Shown piece by piece: positions 21,312 to 36,300 of a stretch of 64,000 bases of DNA. Position numbers and translations under genes: made by a program. The stretch is from Beaufortia kweichowensis (taxonomy: Eukaryota > Chordata > Actinopteri > Cypriniformes > Gastromyzontidae). The first letter of the stretch is position 1. Each line of letters begins with the position of its first letter. The notes under the pieces were generated by a model. That model had not been told where the DNA came from and did no database searches. It saw nothing but the letters and a program-made list of their open reading frames with translations. The stretch lies in NCBI GenBank assembly GCA_019155185.1, contig CM032817.1:7088034-7152033 (forward strand), given 5' to 3'.

Positions 21312-24300
21312 CTGGATTAACAATGTGAGACGGTTACCATTGAAAATCTTACAGGTACATGCTATACATACATCTTTGTGATAGTAATGAAAGCAGTATT
21401 AAAGACAACATTATTTAGGCCACTTTTCTGATTTTTACACTTCTTATAGAGTTATATTTTTAAAGACAAAGTGATGCTGGCAAACACATATATACATTTC
21501 ATCCTACAGGACAAAAAAGTTACACACACAATATAAAATTACTAAATGGCCATCACACCCAGTAGTCAAAGAGACTTTATAAATGTTTCTACAAAACATG
21601 CCACATTGTGCTGCATATGTGGTTTCATGAGAGATCAGAAGAATCTACCTCGCAGAGGAAGCGTCGTCGTGTTTCATCCTTTTGGTGGCGCTGTGGTCGT
21701 TCTCCGCTGCTGATGCTGCTGTGGTGCTCTGGACGTGTCCCTCACTACGACCCTTCATAGCTTCATCCATGATCTGAATGAAAGAAAACAATAAGAAAAC
21801 ATACACATATACTAACTAATACTGGTTAGTAGGAATTGTAACCTAATAACCGACCATGGTTCTTTTTATTCCACGGGTTTGCTGGAGATCCGCTGGAGTG
21901 TTCGGACTATCCGGATCTGATCTGATCGGTCTTCTCCTGAGTTCATCTCGTCTGTGCACCACTGTGCTCTTTGCCTTCAGCTGTCTGGGATTGAAAACAA
22001 GAACATCTGTCATACACTAAACACATTAACACATTAGGATTAGAATTATAAATCAATATGTTTTAAGGTATTTGGCTTAATTATAGCAGTACATGTCAAT
22101 CCTGACACTGTCATACACCTGATGAAAGGTTTTTTGATCCTAATAGCTGCTTCTTAAAAGATATGGGATACACAGTTTTGTGGCTCTTAACTCCACATCT
22201 TGAGGTTCGAAGAACATGCTTGATATAATACTCCAAACAAGAACATCATTTCATGTAATCTATAATATATCATATAATATTTAGAAATTACACAAACCTT
22301 GGAAACTTAAATATTAGAATAAAGATATTTTATATAATTTATTTTATACAAAATATTCTAAATCGTAGCTGGAGATACTGTATCTACACCTGTAGCATAG
22401 GATATGCGTGTATTATCAGGTGAGTATTAAGGAAAGTATTTGATGTATATATGAGATGTGTATTTGACCCTATAGTCTCTGCAGACGCTCAGTTTTGTCA
22501 TAAGGCTCCGACTGCTTCCACCTCATGTCACCAGGACCATCGATTGACCAACTCATTGAGTTTCATGGTCGACAACTAGCTGTGATCTGTATAAATATGT
22601 CTGTGCCTACTTGTGTGCATGGCATGAAACAGTTCTTCTGCTAAGAGATACTCACAAAAACCACAAATAATATTGTAATAATTAGTACAATTATTTTATT
22701 ATTATCATTACCACAGAATTAGTGATGTTGATTTCTGCTAATGGGAAATTGGTAGGATCGTTGCGCTCTTAAATTTCAAAAGGATTTTAGGGGCCACGAT
22801 ACTTTTGTGGTCTTTTTCCGAGTCAATAATCAGTGACAAAAAGATTACTGGTACGCAATCAGGGATTATATTACCCAGCCACAAATACCAGCAATAACAT
22901 GATGCCCTATCAATAACAGGAATCTGATAGTGTTTCATGTAAGGAAACGATTACATTTGCATTACAGATAATCATGGAGTACAGAATAAGAATAGGAAAT
23001 AGTCACATGACTCGGATCACTGACAGAATCAGTAATGTACTGTATAAATGTAATTAAAAGACTAAAGAATAAAGCAGTAACGTATCCTTTAATCTTAAAA
23101 AGGGTCATATAAAGAGAAATCAAATTTTCCTTAATCTTTGGAAATGAATTCAATAATAGGAACTTTTCTTATAGGAACAAAAAAAAGTCTATTAAGAAAA
23201 CGTTCATGATCTTTGTTTATTTTTATTTCCTTAAGGTTTAAGGAACAACATATTAATTTGTAAAAGTAATTGCAACGATCATGATTTTGCTACAGAATTT
23301 CAATAGGACAAACTGGAATGTGTCTGAAAAAACACACAAGCCCAGGGCTCCCCACACCAATCACCCCTGACCTCAACTACCACAAGCTGTCCAGCTCTGT
23401 CTCTAATTGTTCTCCCCCGAGTCTGAAGGTTGGCCAGAAGGCCACGCGTGAGGAGCTCCCGCTATGAAGACGGCATGAGGTGACAATTTATCCCTCCCAA
23501 ACACTCTGACAGACTGATGAACTAATTAGCCCTGTCTCCTGTGAATGACCCCTCCCACATCTACTCTGGCCCCGCCCCCAGACCAGTGAGAGAAAAGTGA
23601 TGCGTACCTGTCACTCAAAGCCGACAAATGTGTCTGACTGAGCCGTACTCACCCAATGGCCAAGCAGATGCTACGGTACCAATCATTAATATCCTCCTGG
23701 TCATCAGACATCAGCAGCAGTTTGGCTCTGGCAAAAGTCAACTGGAGGAGAGAAGATACAACACTGAGTTAGAATGATGTGAGAGTAAGTTTGGTGTCAT
23801 TTTAAGATTGAACATCTGACCTACACGTGCTGAGGTGTTATGTGACCTTTCATTCCGAAAGAAATGAGTCCTGCAGAAATGGTAGGGCATGGCGGTAGCA
23901 ACACCAAGGTCATGGGTTCGAATCCCAAGGAACGTTTGTATGAATGGACTTTTTAAGTTGCTTTGGATAAATCTGCCAAATAACACTGATCTCTGTGGCA
24001 GTTGACTTTCATTATTGCACAAGTAATTCAACAAGACCACTAGAGGGGGTCCATGAACCATTTTGTTGACATTTACTTAAGATATCATTGCAGTGTTCAT
24101 GAGGTATAAAGGAGAGATGCAGAAAGGGCTTGGCATGAGAAATTACATCAAATAATAAAAGGCAACAAAACCACTTATGAAATATTAAAAGGACAGCTCA
24201 CTCAAAAAAAAAAAAAAGTTATCATTTATTTATTAACTCTTATGTTGTTCAAAACCTGTTTATGACTCTCTTTTTTTCTGTGTGACACAAAATAAGTGGT

Positions 24301-27300
24301 TTTGTGGCTATACAATGAAAGTCAATGTTGTTTGGTCACCAACGTTTTTAAAATATCTTCTTTCGTGTTTCGCAGAAGACAAATAAGGTTTGGAACAAAT
24401 TTTTATGTTTGGGTGAACTATCAAGGAACATAATCAGCATTGTAAGTATCAATTAGATCAGATATCAACGTGACTTAAAAGAGATCATCAGGCCAGACAA
24501 GCAGAAACAGTAAGAAAACAAGAAAAAGGTTTTGCGTTCTGGAGCAAAGATGCACAGATGTGCCTGTTGATGCTCTCAGCTGCTAATCTGGCAGTGATCT
24601 ACACATGGAGGACAAGTTTTCCAGCTCCTCCCCCGTCAGATGGCTCATCCCTGAATCAACAGCAATTACCATCACTCATCTGCACTGAGGAGACTTCAGC
24701 GCTAGATTACACATGTCAAACAAGACGACGGAAAGCGTCCAACCCCAAACAGAGGCGAGGGCTTTATCCTCAGAATAATTACAGCCAGGGCCCATTAGAC
24801 TGGATTATAATTGGGCCCTGAAAGTATTAAATGACCTTTCGCATTTACCTGAAACCGCAGGAGTGGAAAAAACCACGGCAGTTACAGACAGCATATCAAT
24901 AATCGGTTTTAATCTTTATTACCGCTGGGGACAGAATCGTAATGAGCGGAGAGGTTTTTAATGGACACCTGGTAAAACCAATGAGGGTTATATATATTAA
25001 AAAGGTGGGGGGTTGGTATGTCTGTTTCTCATTATGTATTAAATAGATTAAGATTTCAAATATGCCATCATCAGAAGTATTATCTAATTACCGAGTTCAG
25101 TAAGCGAGGCGAGGCGGAGCGAGGTATTAGGGGTCCGCCGCGTGGGGGAACGGGTGGCCCGGTTTACGCACAAATAGATTCCACTTCCACCGCGCGCGGG
25201 CGGTAATTAGGGATTTGTCAGGAAATCTGACCCTCTTAGGTAGAAATTACTTTGTATAATAAGAACGGCAACACGCGGAGACTCTCCAACGCACATAATT
25301 TCACTTGATTATTTATACATCAAAGAGAATCGGTCATGGATGCAGAATAATATTCAAGGAGATGGAGGAAGAAAGAGACGGAAAGAGGAAGGCGGCGAGA
25401 CGAAAGAATGTGAGGAGCCAAAAAAATATCCAAACACAAACACTCTCTCATCCAGACAAATGGAAGCGAGAGAGAGGGGTACATTTTCATAGCACATTTT
25501 CCATCCTTTCCCCTTACTACTACTACTTTCAAACTTTGCATATAGATTGCCATGGCATTTCCAGCTGTCAAATTTAATTTTGCTTTAATTCTTCACGGCC
25601 CGGTCGGGGAGGGGCTGGAGACTGCTGACGGGCTCTTTCCTCTCCGGTCCAGGTGGGAGGCGGGTGGAACGTGGATCAATAATGTGTCCTTATGAGAAAT
25701 TATACCTAATGTTATTGAGTATGCATTTGGGGTCTCTGGGGGATAACGGGCTAATGAATTGCCATTTCTAGCCATTAGATAATATGCGGCCTCTGCCCGC
25801 AGGCCGGGCGGATGAGAGCGGAGGAGTGCGGGGTGGTGAAAGTGGTTCGGGAAGATGCATTCGGCGGCAGAGAGGAAGAGAAGATCTCTGATTGAATCTG
25901 ATGGGATGATGCGAACACTTTCCTAGGTATAAAAACACGTAGTATATCACAAACATAACATAACTGCAGTACTAAGAATCCGTGGATTAGTTAGTTCTCG
26001 TAGTCTTATAATATATTTCACAAGCAAAATAAATAAACTCAGCGCTTAAGGAATGACAAATTCTGTCAACAGCTTTGTGGTGTGTGACACACTTGTCTGA
26101 ATGTTTCATGAGATTGCAGAGATCGTTTAGACATAATTTGTCACAGCGGCAGCGCCGAGACCTGGAAAGAGATCAAGCAGTGTTAAGACATTAAAACTTG
26201 AAGCATTACGAGCAACTCGAGTAATTAGTGCAAGCAGAAGAATGATGAATTGATAGTTTTCGCTAAATTTGAAAAGATCAGGTCATTATGTGAACAATCT
26301 GTGTGGGGAGGGCAGATATATTAAATGGATTTTAAAAAAGTGCACATCGGAAAATAACTTTAAATATATAATTTGACCCTTTTCCAACACTATAGGTTGT
26401 AATAATGCATCAATGTGATGATGAAAATTATCATGCATTTTACAATAATCACCAACATATTTCTTATTCAAGTGAAATTTTTACATATATTCTAAGGAAA
26501 AATCCAATCAGATGTGGATGGTTGAGATATGATATATAATTGTGTCTTTATAGGTTGATTTACTCAAAAAGTGCTATTAAGAAATGTAGAATTAAGAAAT
26601 TAAAAGACATTGTACCAAAATTTTAGGTTGTAATCTGAATTCTAAACAAAATCGTACACAATAAATGCTGACGTCACACACAGTTTACACTTACACTAAT
26701 AAGCCCCCCTTGGCTTTTCGTGTGGCCAAAAACTTTGTCCGCAGTGCACTCCTTCAACGGGTAGACTTGCTGGCATGCAAACTTTCCCCCGTTGGTTGGA
26801 TGTATAGGACTGCATGATTTGGCCTGGAGCAGGATATCAGAGAACAGAAAAAACATTTTGGGTTTGGCCTCCTTGCCTTTAGGAGGCACTGTCTTCAACC
26901 AGCCTTCTCGAATGTACCACCTCCCTATGAGAAAAACAGATAACAGAGAACATGAAAGATGGTATTAAGGACTTCCATATTGTAGCTGCAATTACCTTCT
27001 ACAACATTAAAAATCAAAGTCAATTTCTACCCAGAGAACAAAAAACAGCAGGTTTACATGACTTTAGACGAGAAGAGGCAACCAATCTCCCTTCTTAGTG
27101 ATTGGCAGTTGCGTGATGGAAACTAAATTAGATGCTGACATTTGGGTAGATAAGATGAAATTTCATTCCTGCTACTGATTCCTTTAATTGCCCCGGTGAA
27201 CCTGGCGACTGTGGCCGCGGCGATAGCGGGCACGCGGGGCTCAGAACGGACGCTCTGAGCGACAGACAAGCACTCTATGATTAGCGGAGGGGTCAAGGAG

Positions 27301-30300
27301 GGGTCTAAGCGCTCTTTTTAAATGCCACAGGTTTAATGTGAGGCAACAATGTGGACACATCCTGTGATGCTCCTGGGCGGCCCGTGCAGATTGGATTTAA
27401 TGGTTTCTTTGGGCTTTTTTAAATTGGTTACATGCATTTATGTGGTTAAGCTTTACCTGAAATACAGGCGATGGTTACGCTCGGAGCTGCAAACTTCAGT
27501 TTTTCAAAAACAAACACACAAAATTTCCCTGCTTCTGTTTAATGCAGCAAAACAAGCGATACAGTGTGAATTAAATTTTTCTGCATGTTCTCTTCACCTC
27601 TCCGGATTGACATATCCAAGGAAGGCTTCGTCGGCTCAGTTCAAAGAGCAGGAACTTGAAGATCCCCTCTTCATGTTGAACGCTTTCAACTTCCCCTGTC
27701 AAAGAGAACCTCTGCCCGGCTACAAAGGACCTAGTGGTTTGCAGGGTGCTAAAGGTTGCACTACAAAGCGGCTGGTGTGCTCCTGATGTGACCAAGCCAA
27801 AGACCCAGAAGAGACATGAAAGCGTGTCTCCATTTGAAAGTGATGGAATGGCAAGTCAGATCACTGTTAATTTCGAGAGGGCTTTGTTAGATAGGTTACG
27901 CTTTTATGTCTGTTAAAAAGGGTTTGTAGGTTCACCTACAGTTTGTCAAGCCCGAGAGCCTAGTTTTTTCCGATTTAGGTTATTGATTTGTAGGACGAAT
28001 TGTGTGTTAAAGGCCCAAAACACAGTCTAATCAATTAAATGCAAATTATTGTGTCAATAAAACTGCCAAAATAAAAATGTTACATATGCACTACATTCCA
28101 TGCCATAAAATAAACTTTTCTAAGGACTGACTTTTAAAGGGATAGTTCAACTCAAAATCTTTCAATTTATTCACAATCATGTCGCTCCAAACATGTATGA
28201 CTTTCTTTCTTCTGCAGAACACAAAAGAAATATTTTTTTTTAAAAGCAGGTAACCAAATAACATTGACCCCCACTGACTTCCATTATATGGACACAAAAC
28301 CACTGAAACATTTCTTAAAATAACTTCTTTTGTGTTACACAGAAGAAAGAGTCATATACAGATTTGGAATGACATGAGGGTGAACTATCCCTTTAAACCT
28401 TGCATAACAGCACCATTCACTTTCATTGTATGTGCAGATTAAACAATCTTCTATAAATTCTTCTTTTGTGTTTTTTGAAAAAGCAAAAGTTATACGGGTT
28501 TGAAAAGACTTAGAAGAGTAGTTTAGTAAAGAATGACAGAATATACATTTTTGGCTGAACCGTCAAATATGTACAATAGGACCATGCATGGCCAGGTGGA
28601 CTAGCCTGGTGAACAGCTGCAATGGTGGCGACATCCTGTTCCGGACTCCAAGGAAACCAAACGACTGTTTGGCGTATCAATGTCCCATTGATTCAAGCTT
28701 TAAGAATCACTGCCCTTATCTCCAAGCCGGCCATTTAATATTGTTCAGGGGGCTCTGGAGTCTCCATCCGTCAGGCATCGCTTTCGCTAAGGTGCACTGG
28801 AGGAAACGAAGAGGATGGACGATAAGCCGCTACGGCCTGGTTCGGCCTTCTGAAGTCAGAAAAAGTGCAGGTAAAATAAGCGTTATTGGACTAAAGAAAA
28901 GTCCTCGGCAGAATTCAAGAGTCTTGGAAAAACAGGATGAGACGGGTTTTTTACACCCTTCCTACATCCGGCGCTGTGTGAAATGAGCCCAGCGCTCGTT
29001 GGGTATTCATCACCAGCCTCCCAACCACCTTTGTGCACACACATGCGCTCAAACACACACACTCTCCCTCCCGTTTCTCCCAACTCCCTTTTTATCTGTC
29101 GGCCCACAAGATGAGGAGAGGCTCTAATTGGTCCTGGGGGAGATTGGCAGGCCAAGACGCTCACGACAAGACCCTTTCTAGCTTTTTCTCTCTCTCTTCT
29201 TCCTTCTCCATCTTCTCTTTTGTTTCACACGTGGGCATTTTCCCCCAGGATAAATAAGGAGAAAGAAAGGACCTCCGCTCCACAAGTAGCATTAAAGAGG
29301 CGAGAACTGACTGATGGCACACTTCTTTCCATTACCAATTAGCGCAGAGAACTTGACAATAAATTCGGTTAATTCTCCCGTCGGAGGGCGCGATCGAGCT
29401 TTGCAAAAATAAAACGGCAGTCGCTTATATTGGTTACGGGCAAATAGTTGGGCCACGTTTGAACAAGGATACTTTTTCACAGTCTTCCACCTGACCTTCA
29501 TCCGATTAGTCTCCACGGTGGTGATAGTGATAAAGAGAATGTGAGATCACAGTGTCTAACCTGGAGCCAGGATTCTGGTCTTGCGGCCCTTCAGCTGTTT
29601 CTGGACTCTGCGAAGCTGCAGGTGGTTCTCGTGGCTGTGAGCGTTGTCCTGGATCCGCTGGGCGACCTCTGACACGGCCTTCACGGCCTCTGTGGAGGGA
29701 GGACATACAGTGTAAAACAGCAGATGGATGTGGAACTTGTGTAAAGCATACCTCATGAGGTATCATGCCAAAATGTTGCTTAAAGAAAATTTATTTTAAT
29801 AATTTTGTATTCTTGATTTGATTTACAATACTTTCCAATAAGGTTGTATTTGTTAACATTATTAGCTAACTTTAAACATTTAGTTCTTGTAAGCATTGAG
29901 TAATATTTTTTGTAGTTGTAACTGTTAACATTAATCAATGCACAATGAGCTTGAACATGAACAATTGTATTGGCATTAATTAACAATAATAAATATCAAT
30001 AAATGTTGAAAAACTATATTGCTCATTGTAAGTTAATGTTAGCTAATGCATTTACTGTACTAATATTCAATGTAAAGTGTTACCATTGACTTAATATCAT
30101 TTGTACAATGTGCAACATAAATAAACGTGCAGTTTCTGCCTGCAGTTTTATATTAAATAATTAACATGTGATAAATATATCACTAAAACTGTACACATAT
30201 TTGAAATGTATTCTCATGCAAATATTTTTTTCACATTTTGAAATTTTGGGATAAAGTAACAGGTTAACCACCATTAAAAGCAAATCTGTGAGAATAAAAA

Positions 30301-33300
30301 CGAAGCACAAATGTACACGCATACATAGAACGAGCTAAAAACATGAACGTGCATTTTCACTTCGCTTTAGCGTTAGTATCAAACATTACATTTTACTATA
30401 ATAAAATAAACATAGTTCACAGTTGGTACTTAACTTGAGAATTACACTGTAACATAAACACCAACTGCGACCTATTTTTACTTGTTTTAGATTTAACACG
30501 AGTGTCAAAGGAGTAATACAACAGCATGACACAATAAGTGCACATCCATAGGCATTTATGCATTATGCATGCAGCATTATTGCATATGATAATAACATTG
30601 TTTGATTTTACCATCAGCCCCCTGGAGAAAGTTGAGGGTACATTTCCATTTCCAAACATCACTGATTGGGTGAAATCTATGTGCAGACCTTGCCATAGGA
30701 TGTTGTGCTAACCATCAAAAGCAAGGTCAACGCATCCCGTATAAATACAGTTATTAAACTTATATTATACTGTCTGAATACTTCAGATAAAAGAGTTTTT
30801 ATATATAAAAGAAATGGTTGCTTGGACTGTTGAAAGCATATAAAGATCTAAATAACGTAGCGAGCTCAAATCGTACTTTAGATTCGCCCACAATTTACCA
30901 GCAATTACGTGCACATAACTAATGCAGACTTCATCAACTCATTAGGAGGAATAAAGAAACATAAACAAGCAGATGGATACTAATTTTAAACCCGGCTTTG
31001 GTCTTGTTGATTCTAACAATGCAGACGACGAACAGCGCTCGGGGCGTTCGCCTCGGTTAAATAATCGCTGCCTAATTGAGTCGCTTATCTTTCGAACAAT
31101 TACAAGCACAACCAAACAAAGTGGCTGTTTAGAGATGACTGGCCCTCAGTCTGTACATCTTTCAGTCCTTTTCTTTTAAGAAAACCCTCTCTATAATTGT
31201 GTTTCAACAGAGCAGTGGCTGATGCATTATTAATATCATCTCATTCTGCATTCTGCCAACACTTTCTCACTGTCTTTTTATTTTAGCCATTCACTATGTT
31301 TAAACAGAACTTGGTCTGCGGAGTTCTCGAGTGTTAACTTTTTTTAATTAACCTTTGACAGCGTCAGAGTCTTGGTGAAGGTGTTCGGGAGATTCTTGGG
31401 CTGTGAGGAAGGCAGAAGTTAGCATCCAAAAAAGCAATTAACTACTACAATTAATATTGTGTCGTTTCACATGAATCGCAGCATGGAAAATTAGGCGGTT
31501 AGATCTGAATTTTACAGCATATACATGATGTTATAGCATAATTTTTACTATTCTGATTATACTGTAAAATCTTTAAATGTGGCTCATCCAATCAGAATTC
31601 AGAGTTGGGATTATTTGTTTCACAATATGATCTTTATCAGATTATGAAATAACAAGCATCAAAGTTTGATTTCAGATATAAATATCACTATGATTTTAAT
31701 CTTTGACATGTCATTACTCAGTCAATAATATAGAAACCAATTATATTTTCACAGAATGTTCTTTACATTATGTAGGATGATTTTATGTAGAAAACAATCA
31801 CAAAAAAATACCTTATCTGGGTTTTCACAGACAAAGTCACATATATTAGTTTTAATGAGTCTATAACGTTACATAACGTAAAATTGTTTTTTCAATGATA
31901 CTAATTGGCATTAATTTCTTTGTTATCAATAATCTTATCTTTAGGTCCATCAAGTTTCAATAATACATATTAAAATTGCAGTATTAATATCCATATTGTG
32001 ATATAAAATAACTTCTATGTAAACATAAAAGGCAGCAAAAAGGAATAAAAAACATAGAACAAAAACAACGCAACTACAAAAAAGGAAAAGTGGAAAACAA
32101 CAACAAAGCCTCTTGTGATTTCACAGCTAGTTTGCTTAATCAGATACAATATGATTTGTCTGGGGTTGTTTTTAAATAATTCCCTTTACAATATGCCCAG
32201 GCCGAATGAGAAAACTTTCTCTCTCTTAAAGCAAAAAAGCGAAAGAGTTTAAAAAGCAGCTCTAATGAGAGGAAGAACAGGCAATGGAGGGGTAAATCTG
32301 GATATGTACCTTCATCTTAGAATCAGGGGCTGTTTTAATTTGTAAGCAAAAGCAGCAAGCAACCAATGAGATTTTAATTGATACACATAAATAATTCCTT
32401 GTGTACACTGGCTTTTAAGTCGGATTTGCTGTTTATTTGACGTTAGAAAAAGAGTCATTATCAGGGCTTCTGTTGATGCCGGCGATTTTATTTATTTATA
32501 TTTCGCACGCTTGATATCCTCTGATCTGGTCCCTATTAATTATGTCAAAATCCGCATCGAGAATTTAGACTTACGTTAAGCCGTACTTTCATCCCCGGCA
32601 AGCACAGCCACCCGGTGACAAAAAAACGGCACACAGGAGCTACAACAGGAGCCAAAAGATGTTCTTTGTCACCCCAACAAAGACAAGGGAGTCTGTCTCT
32701 TCCACTGCCAGCTTAAAAACTTTTTTCTTTTTGAGACGTGGGGTTTGTTTTGGCATGGTATGAAACGATTTCAGCATCTGCACCTTCTTGAACGGGCCAA
32801 GGTATCCTCCGCAATGCACCTAGTCATCGCGAACAAACGAGTGATGTTGTTTTAGGTTGCTCTGTACGTGACAAACTAGAGTGGAAAGCAAATTTGACAT
32901 GCATAACAAGTGTGACTTTTGGGTGAATGTGATTTCACAGCTTGATACAGATCCTGACAATAAACAGATAATGACAAAAAAATCCAGACAGGCTAAACCC
33001 ATCAACATTTTTGTCACAGAGCGCTAACGGGATAAGAGAGTGTTTGTCGAGTCGCGAGACGGCGGATCCTCTTACTTGAAAGCTGTTGAAACTCCGGGTT
33101 GCCTGGACTTGTGTTCTCTGTCAGGTCCCTCAAGAAATGTTTGTACCTAAAAAAGCAACAAACAAACAAAACACGGCACAGGCTTATTGCAAAGTTTCTA
33201 TAAATACACCCTTGAAGCGCAAGAGAAAACAGATCACTGAGCGTCAGGGTGAGGAGGTCGGACAAGAGCTGTCATCGAAAGACGACATTGAATTACTCGC

Positions 33301-36300
33301 ATTAAAACACACATAAAAAAATGAATAATTGTCCATTAAAGCCTAGAAAATGACACTAGTGTGTCACTTTTTTTGCTTGATCCTGCAAAGAGGCGGATGT
33401 GATATTTTAAAGAAAAGATCGAGAAGTCAAGAGGAAGGGTGAAAAATAGGAACATAAAAATAATATACTCCTTCCACCCAGACCGGGTCACCAGGTTTGA
33501 CAGGGTCAAACTTCACATTCACCTCACCCTGTTATGAACGGACAGGAGTTCAGAAACAGATTAAATATTGATTATTGTGATATAGTCCCGCATCTGCACA
33601 AAAGCTTATAAAAGCTAGGCGAATCACAGGCCTTATTAAGCAAATGACCCCTATCGCAAGGTGAGGGCTGAATTGAGAACGGAGAAAATTTGGTGGTAAT
33701 TTATTTGACTGTTTCAGAGTCTGAGATAGAGTCTTAATGCCTGAGATTATAGTTCACTTAAGCAGAGCTCCAGCAACTAGAGACATCAAAGAGATCTTTC
33801 AAACACGGAGGCTCTCAGAAAACTCTGTGGTATCGTCACAACTGGGAATAAGATTCTCTACAGTTTTCCGTACTTTGATTTGAGAAGCTTGAAAAGTTTG
33901 GAGGAAGCGCATTAGCATTACGCAGGTGTACATGTGAAATTTATGTATTGATTAAGTAAATGCCATGATATCATTCTTTACACAGAATGTATGAGGTTTT
34001 ATTTAATGCTAGAAGCGAGGTCAACTATTTTCTTAAAGTCTCTTTAACTCCAAAATCTTTAAACGTTTCCTAAAACCCTGTGAAATTCTGCTTGCACACC
34101 ATTTTAATATGATGCACCAATAAATCAGTACATTACAAAAGTAAACCAGATTTTATTTCCTAACCTTGGTGACAAAACTAAATTCCACTTTCCGTCCAGC
34201 ATTCAGCATAAACTGGGGCATCTTTAAGTGTGTCTGAAACATCCTCTCAACCCCACAGTGGCGTCTGTCTTTGGTGACTCAGCCCGCCGATCCCCCGCAG
34301 GCTGAAATTTAAGCTCAAATATTCCCGTTCGTCTAGATCCGTGCTAAGCGGCGGAGCAGGGGCCTTTCTAATTGGAGGAGTGTGAAGTTTAGACAGTTGC
34401 AGCCGCAGCTCTTTTTCCCTGCGGCCATGTCGAAATTATGTAAACAGTGGTGGCAGCCGCCAACACGTCCATGTCACCCGTAACAACCACGGCGGGGGGT
34501 GGGGGGGTTGGGGTTGAGGAGCACATCCTTTAAACTTCACTTCTGACGAGAGATTTTAAGAGGGTTGAGACTACAAGGCTAAGGAGAAAGGAGCAAACAT
34601 CTGATATGGGGCCTTCAAAATCTGATGGCTCCTTTTTGGCCCTCCCTCCGTCTCTCTCTGCGTCTCTGAGTTTAAAGGTGATTAAATATACAGTTTCGGG
34701 CAAAACAGTTTGTGGGATGTGTATTTATTCACAGCGGTGGTCTTGGGATATCGTACTAAGCTTGTCATATTCAAAGCCGGAGTGGAAAAATCCTGGCATG
34801 AGCGTTCTCATTTATCTAGTATTACTTATGATAATTTTATGTATGCAAGCATTAAATGTTCTTATAGAATCTGAACTGATTTTAGATCCCTGCCCTTAAC
34901 AAATACAATAAAGATCAAGCCCTAATAATGAATTCAATTCTTCATGCTTAAACTCAAAGAATAAATGTTTAAGTTTGTAGTTTATTTTAAATACGCTACC
35001 GCTCTCCAGAATACTCGATTCTGATTGGTCAAACTTAAATCAACATCTGGAATTAATTAATAATATGTAATTTCATCACTTTTAAGTACATTATTTGGCA
35101 AGTCCACATTTAATAAAGGTGATGATATTACAGTTACATTTGCATAAATTAAAAGATAAAAATAATAAATTAAAATGAATATTGAGTTTACATTTATCAC
35201 ATGAGAAAAGATCATAACTAACTGTACAATACCCGTTATGAAAACAAATCATTACAATACATCATAATATATATAACACTGCCTAAAAAGCATAAAAGAC
35301 CAAAGACAACGTGGTTCATTATTAATGTCAAAAGCCTGTCAGCACCTGTATAGCACATCCATGAAAAAAATGCTCCCCTTAATCTATTTGTTCAAAGGGC
35401 ACAATGACCTTGGACTTCATTGACAACTGTCATTGATTTCTGTCTGCGAGTGTCTATATCTTTTCTCGTTCTCTCTGCTCGTCTCCCCTCGTCGGGTCGA
35501 GACCCAAACACAGTGTTTGCAGTCTGAGGTCATTGAATCAGACATGCAGGTGCCAGATGCTGAAATGCTACAACTCAGACTCTCGTGCAGTTAAGAAGTA
35601 ATAGTGTGCTGCGGGTTTCAAATAAAGCCTCAAACATGACTTAAAACCATTCACACTTTCTCTCAAGCGTGTTTTTGTCTTTGTAGTCTTTCCTATATTT
35701 TAAAAAAGCCATAAAAGATTTAGTACATTATGAATGCGAGTGCTTTTCAGTAAGCTCCAGTGCCTCCAACGCCAACAAAAATGACAACTGTAGATCTGGT
35801 ATTAACCACAAAACTTGTGATTTCAGAACACGTTGCCATTTACTAATAAGCTTGTGCTTTTGAGCTTTGTGTTACAAAACTGAGAAATATCACAGGCCTA
35901 CAAAACATCTAAAACGACGGCTTTGTGAACACAGGCAAAACTAGTGCAGTACGGCATTACTCATTAGGAATGAAAGGGAAACGAAAACCAAACAAGCCCC
36001 AATTAAGCCTCCATCTATTAAAAGGCACTTAAAAAGAGAAATAATCTCACTTCTTTCTCTTCTTGTCTCATCTTGTAGTAACAAATACATTACAGGCATT
36101 ATCAGGCAAGAATGCCCTTATTAGGGACGCGCGTACGGTGGGAATCTAATTAAAGCGGCGGAGTAACAAAAAAGCAAAGGGCCTAATGAGCATTATTAAA
36201 GCACATTCCAAATAATGTAAACGAAACTTGCTCGTTTAGCTGCCCTGTCCCACTCATTAGCGCCAAAGCAAAGAGAAGATAACGAGACAATAACGTAATC

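Noticed and set aside
23882..23984. tRNA gene suggested by the GGTTCGAATCC B box
   Set aside because: No cloverleaf can be drawn and the SINE tail follows; it is a SINE head.
27349..27786. 145-codon plus-strand open frame, the longest in the window
   Set aside because: Lies within an arhgef39 intron, antisense, with no domain or splice support. A GYKGPSGLQGAKG stretch recalls collagen but is a single short run.
28588..28986. 132-codon plus-strand open frame
   Set aside because: Intronic, next to repeats, no family similarity.
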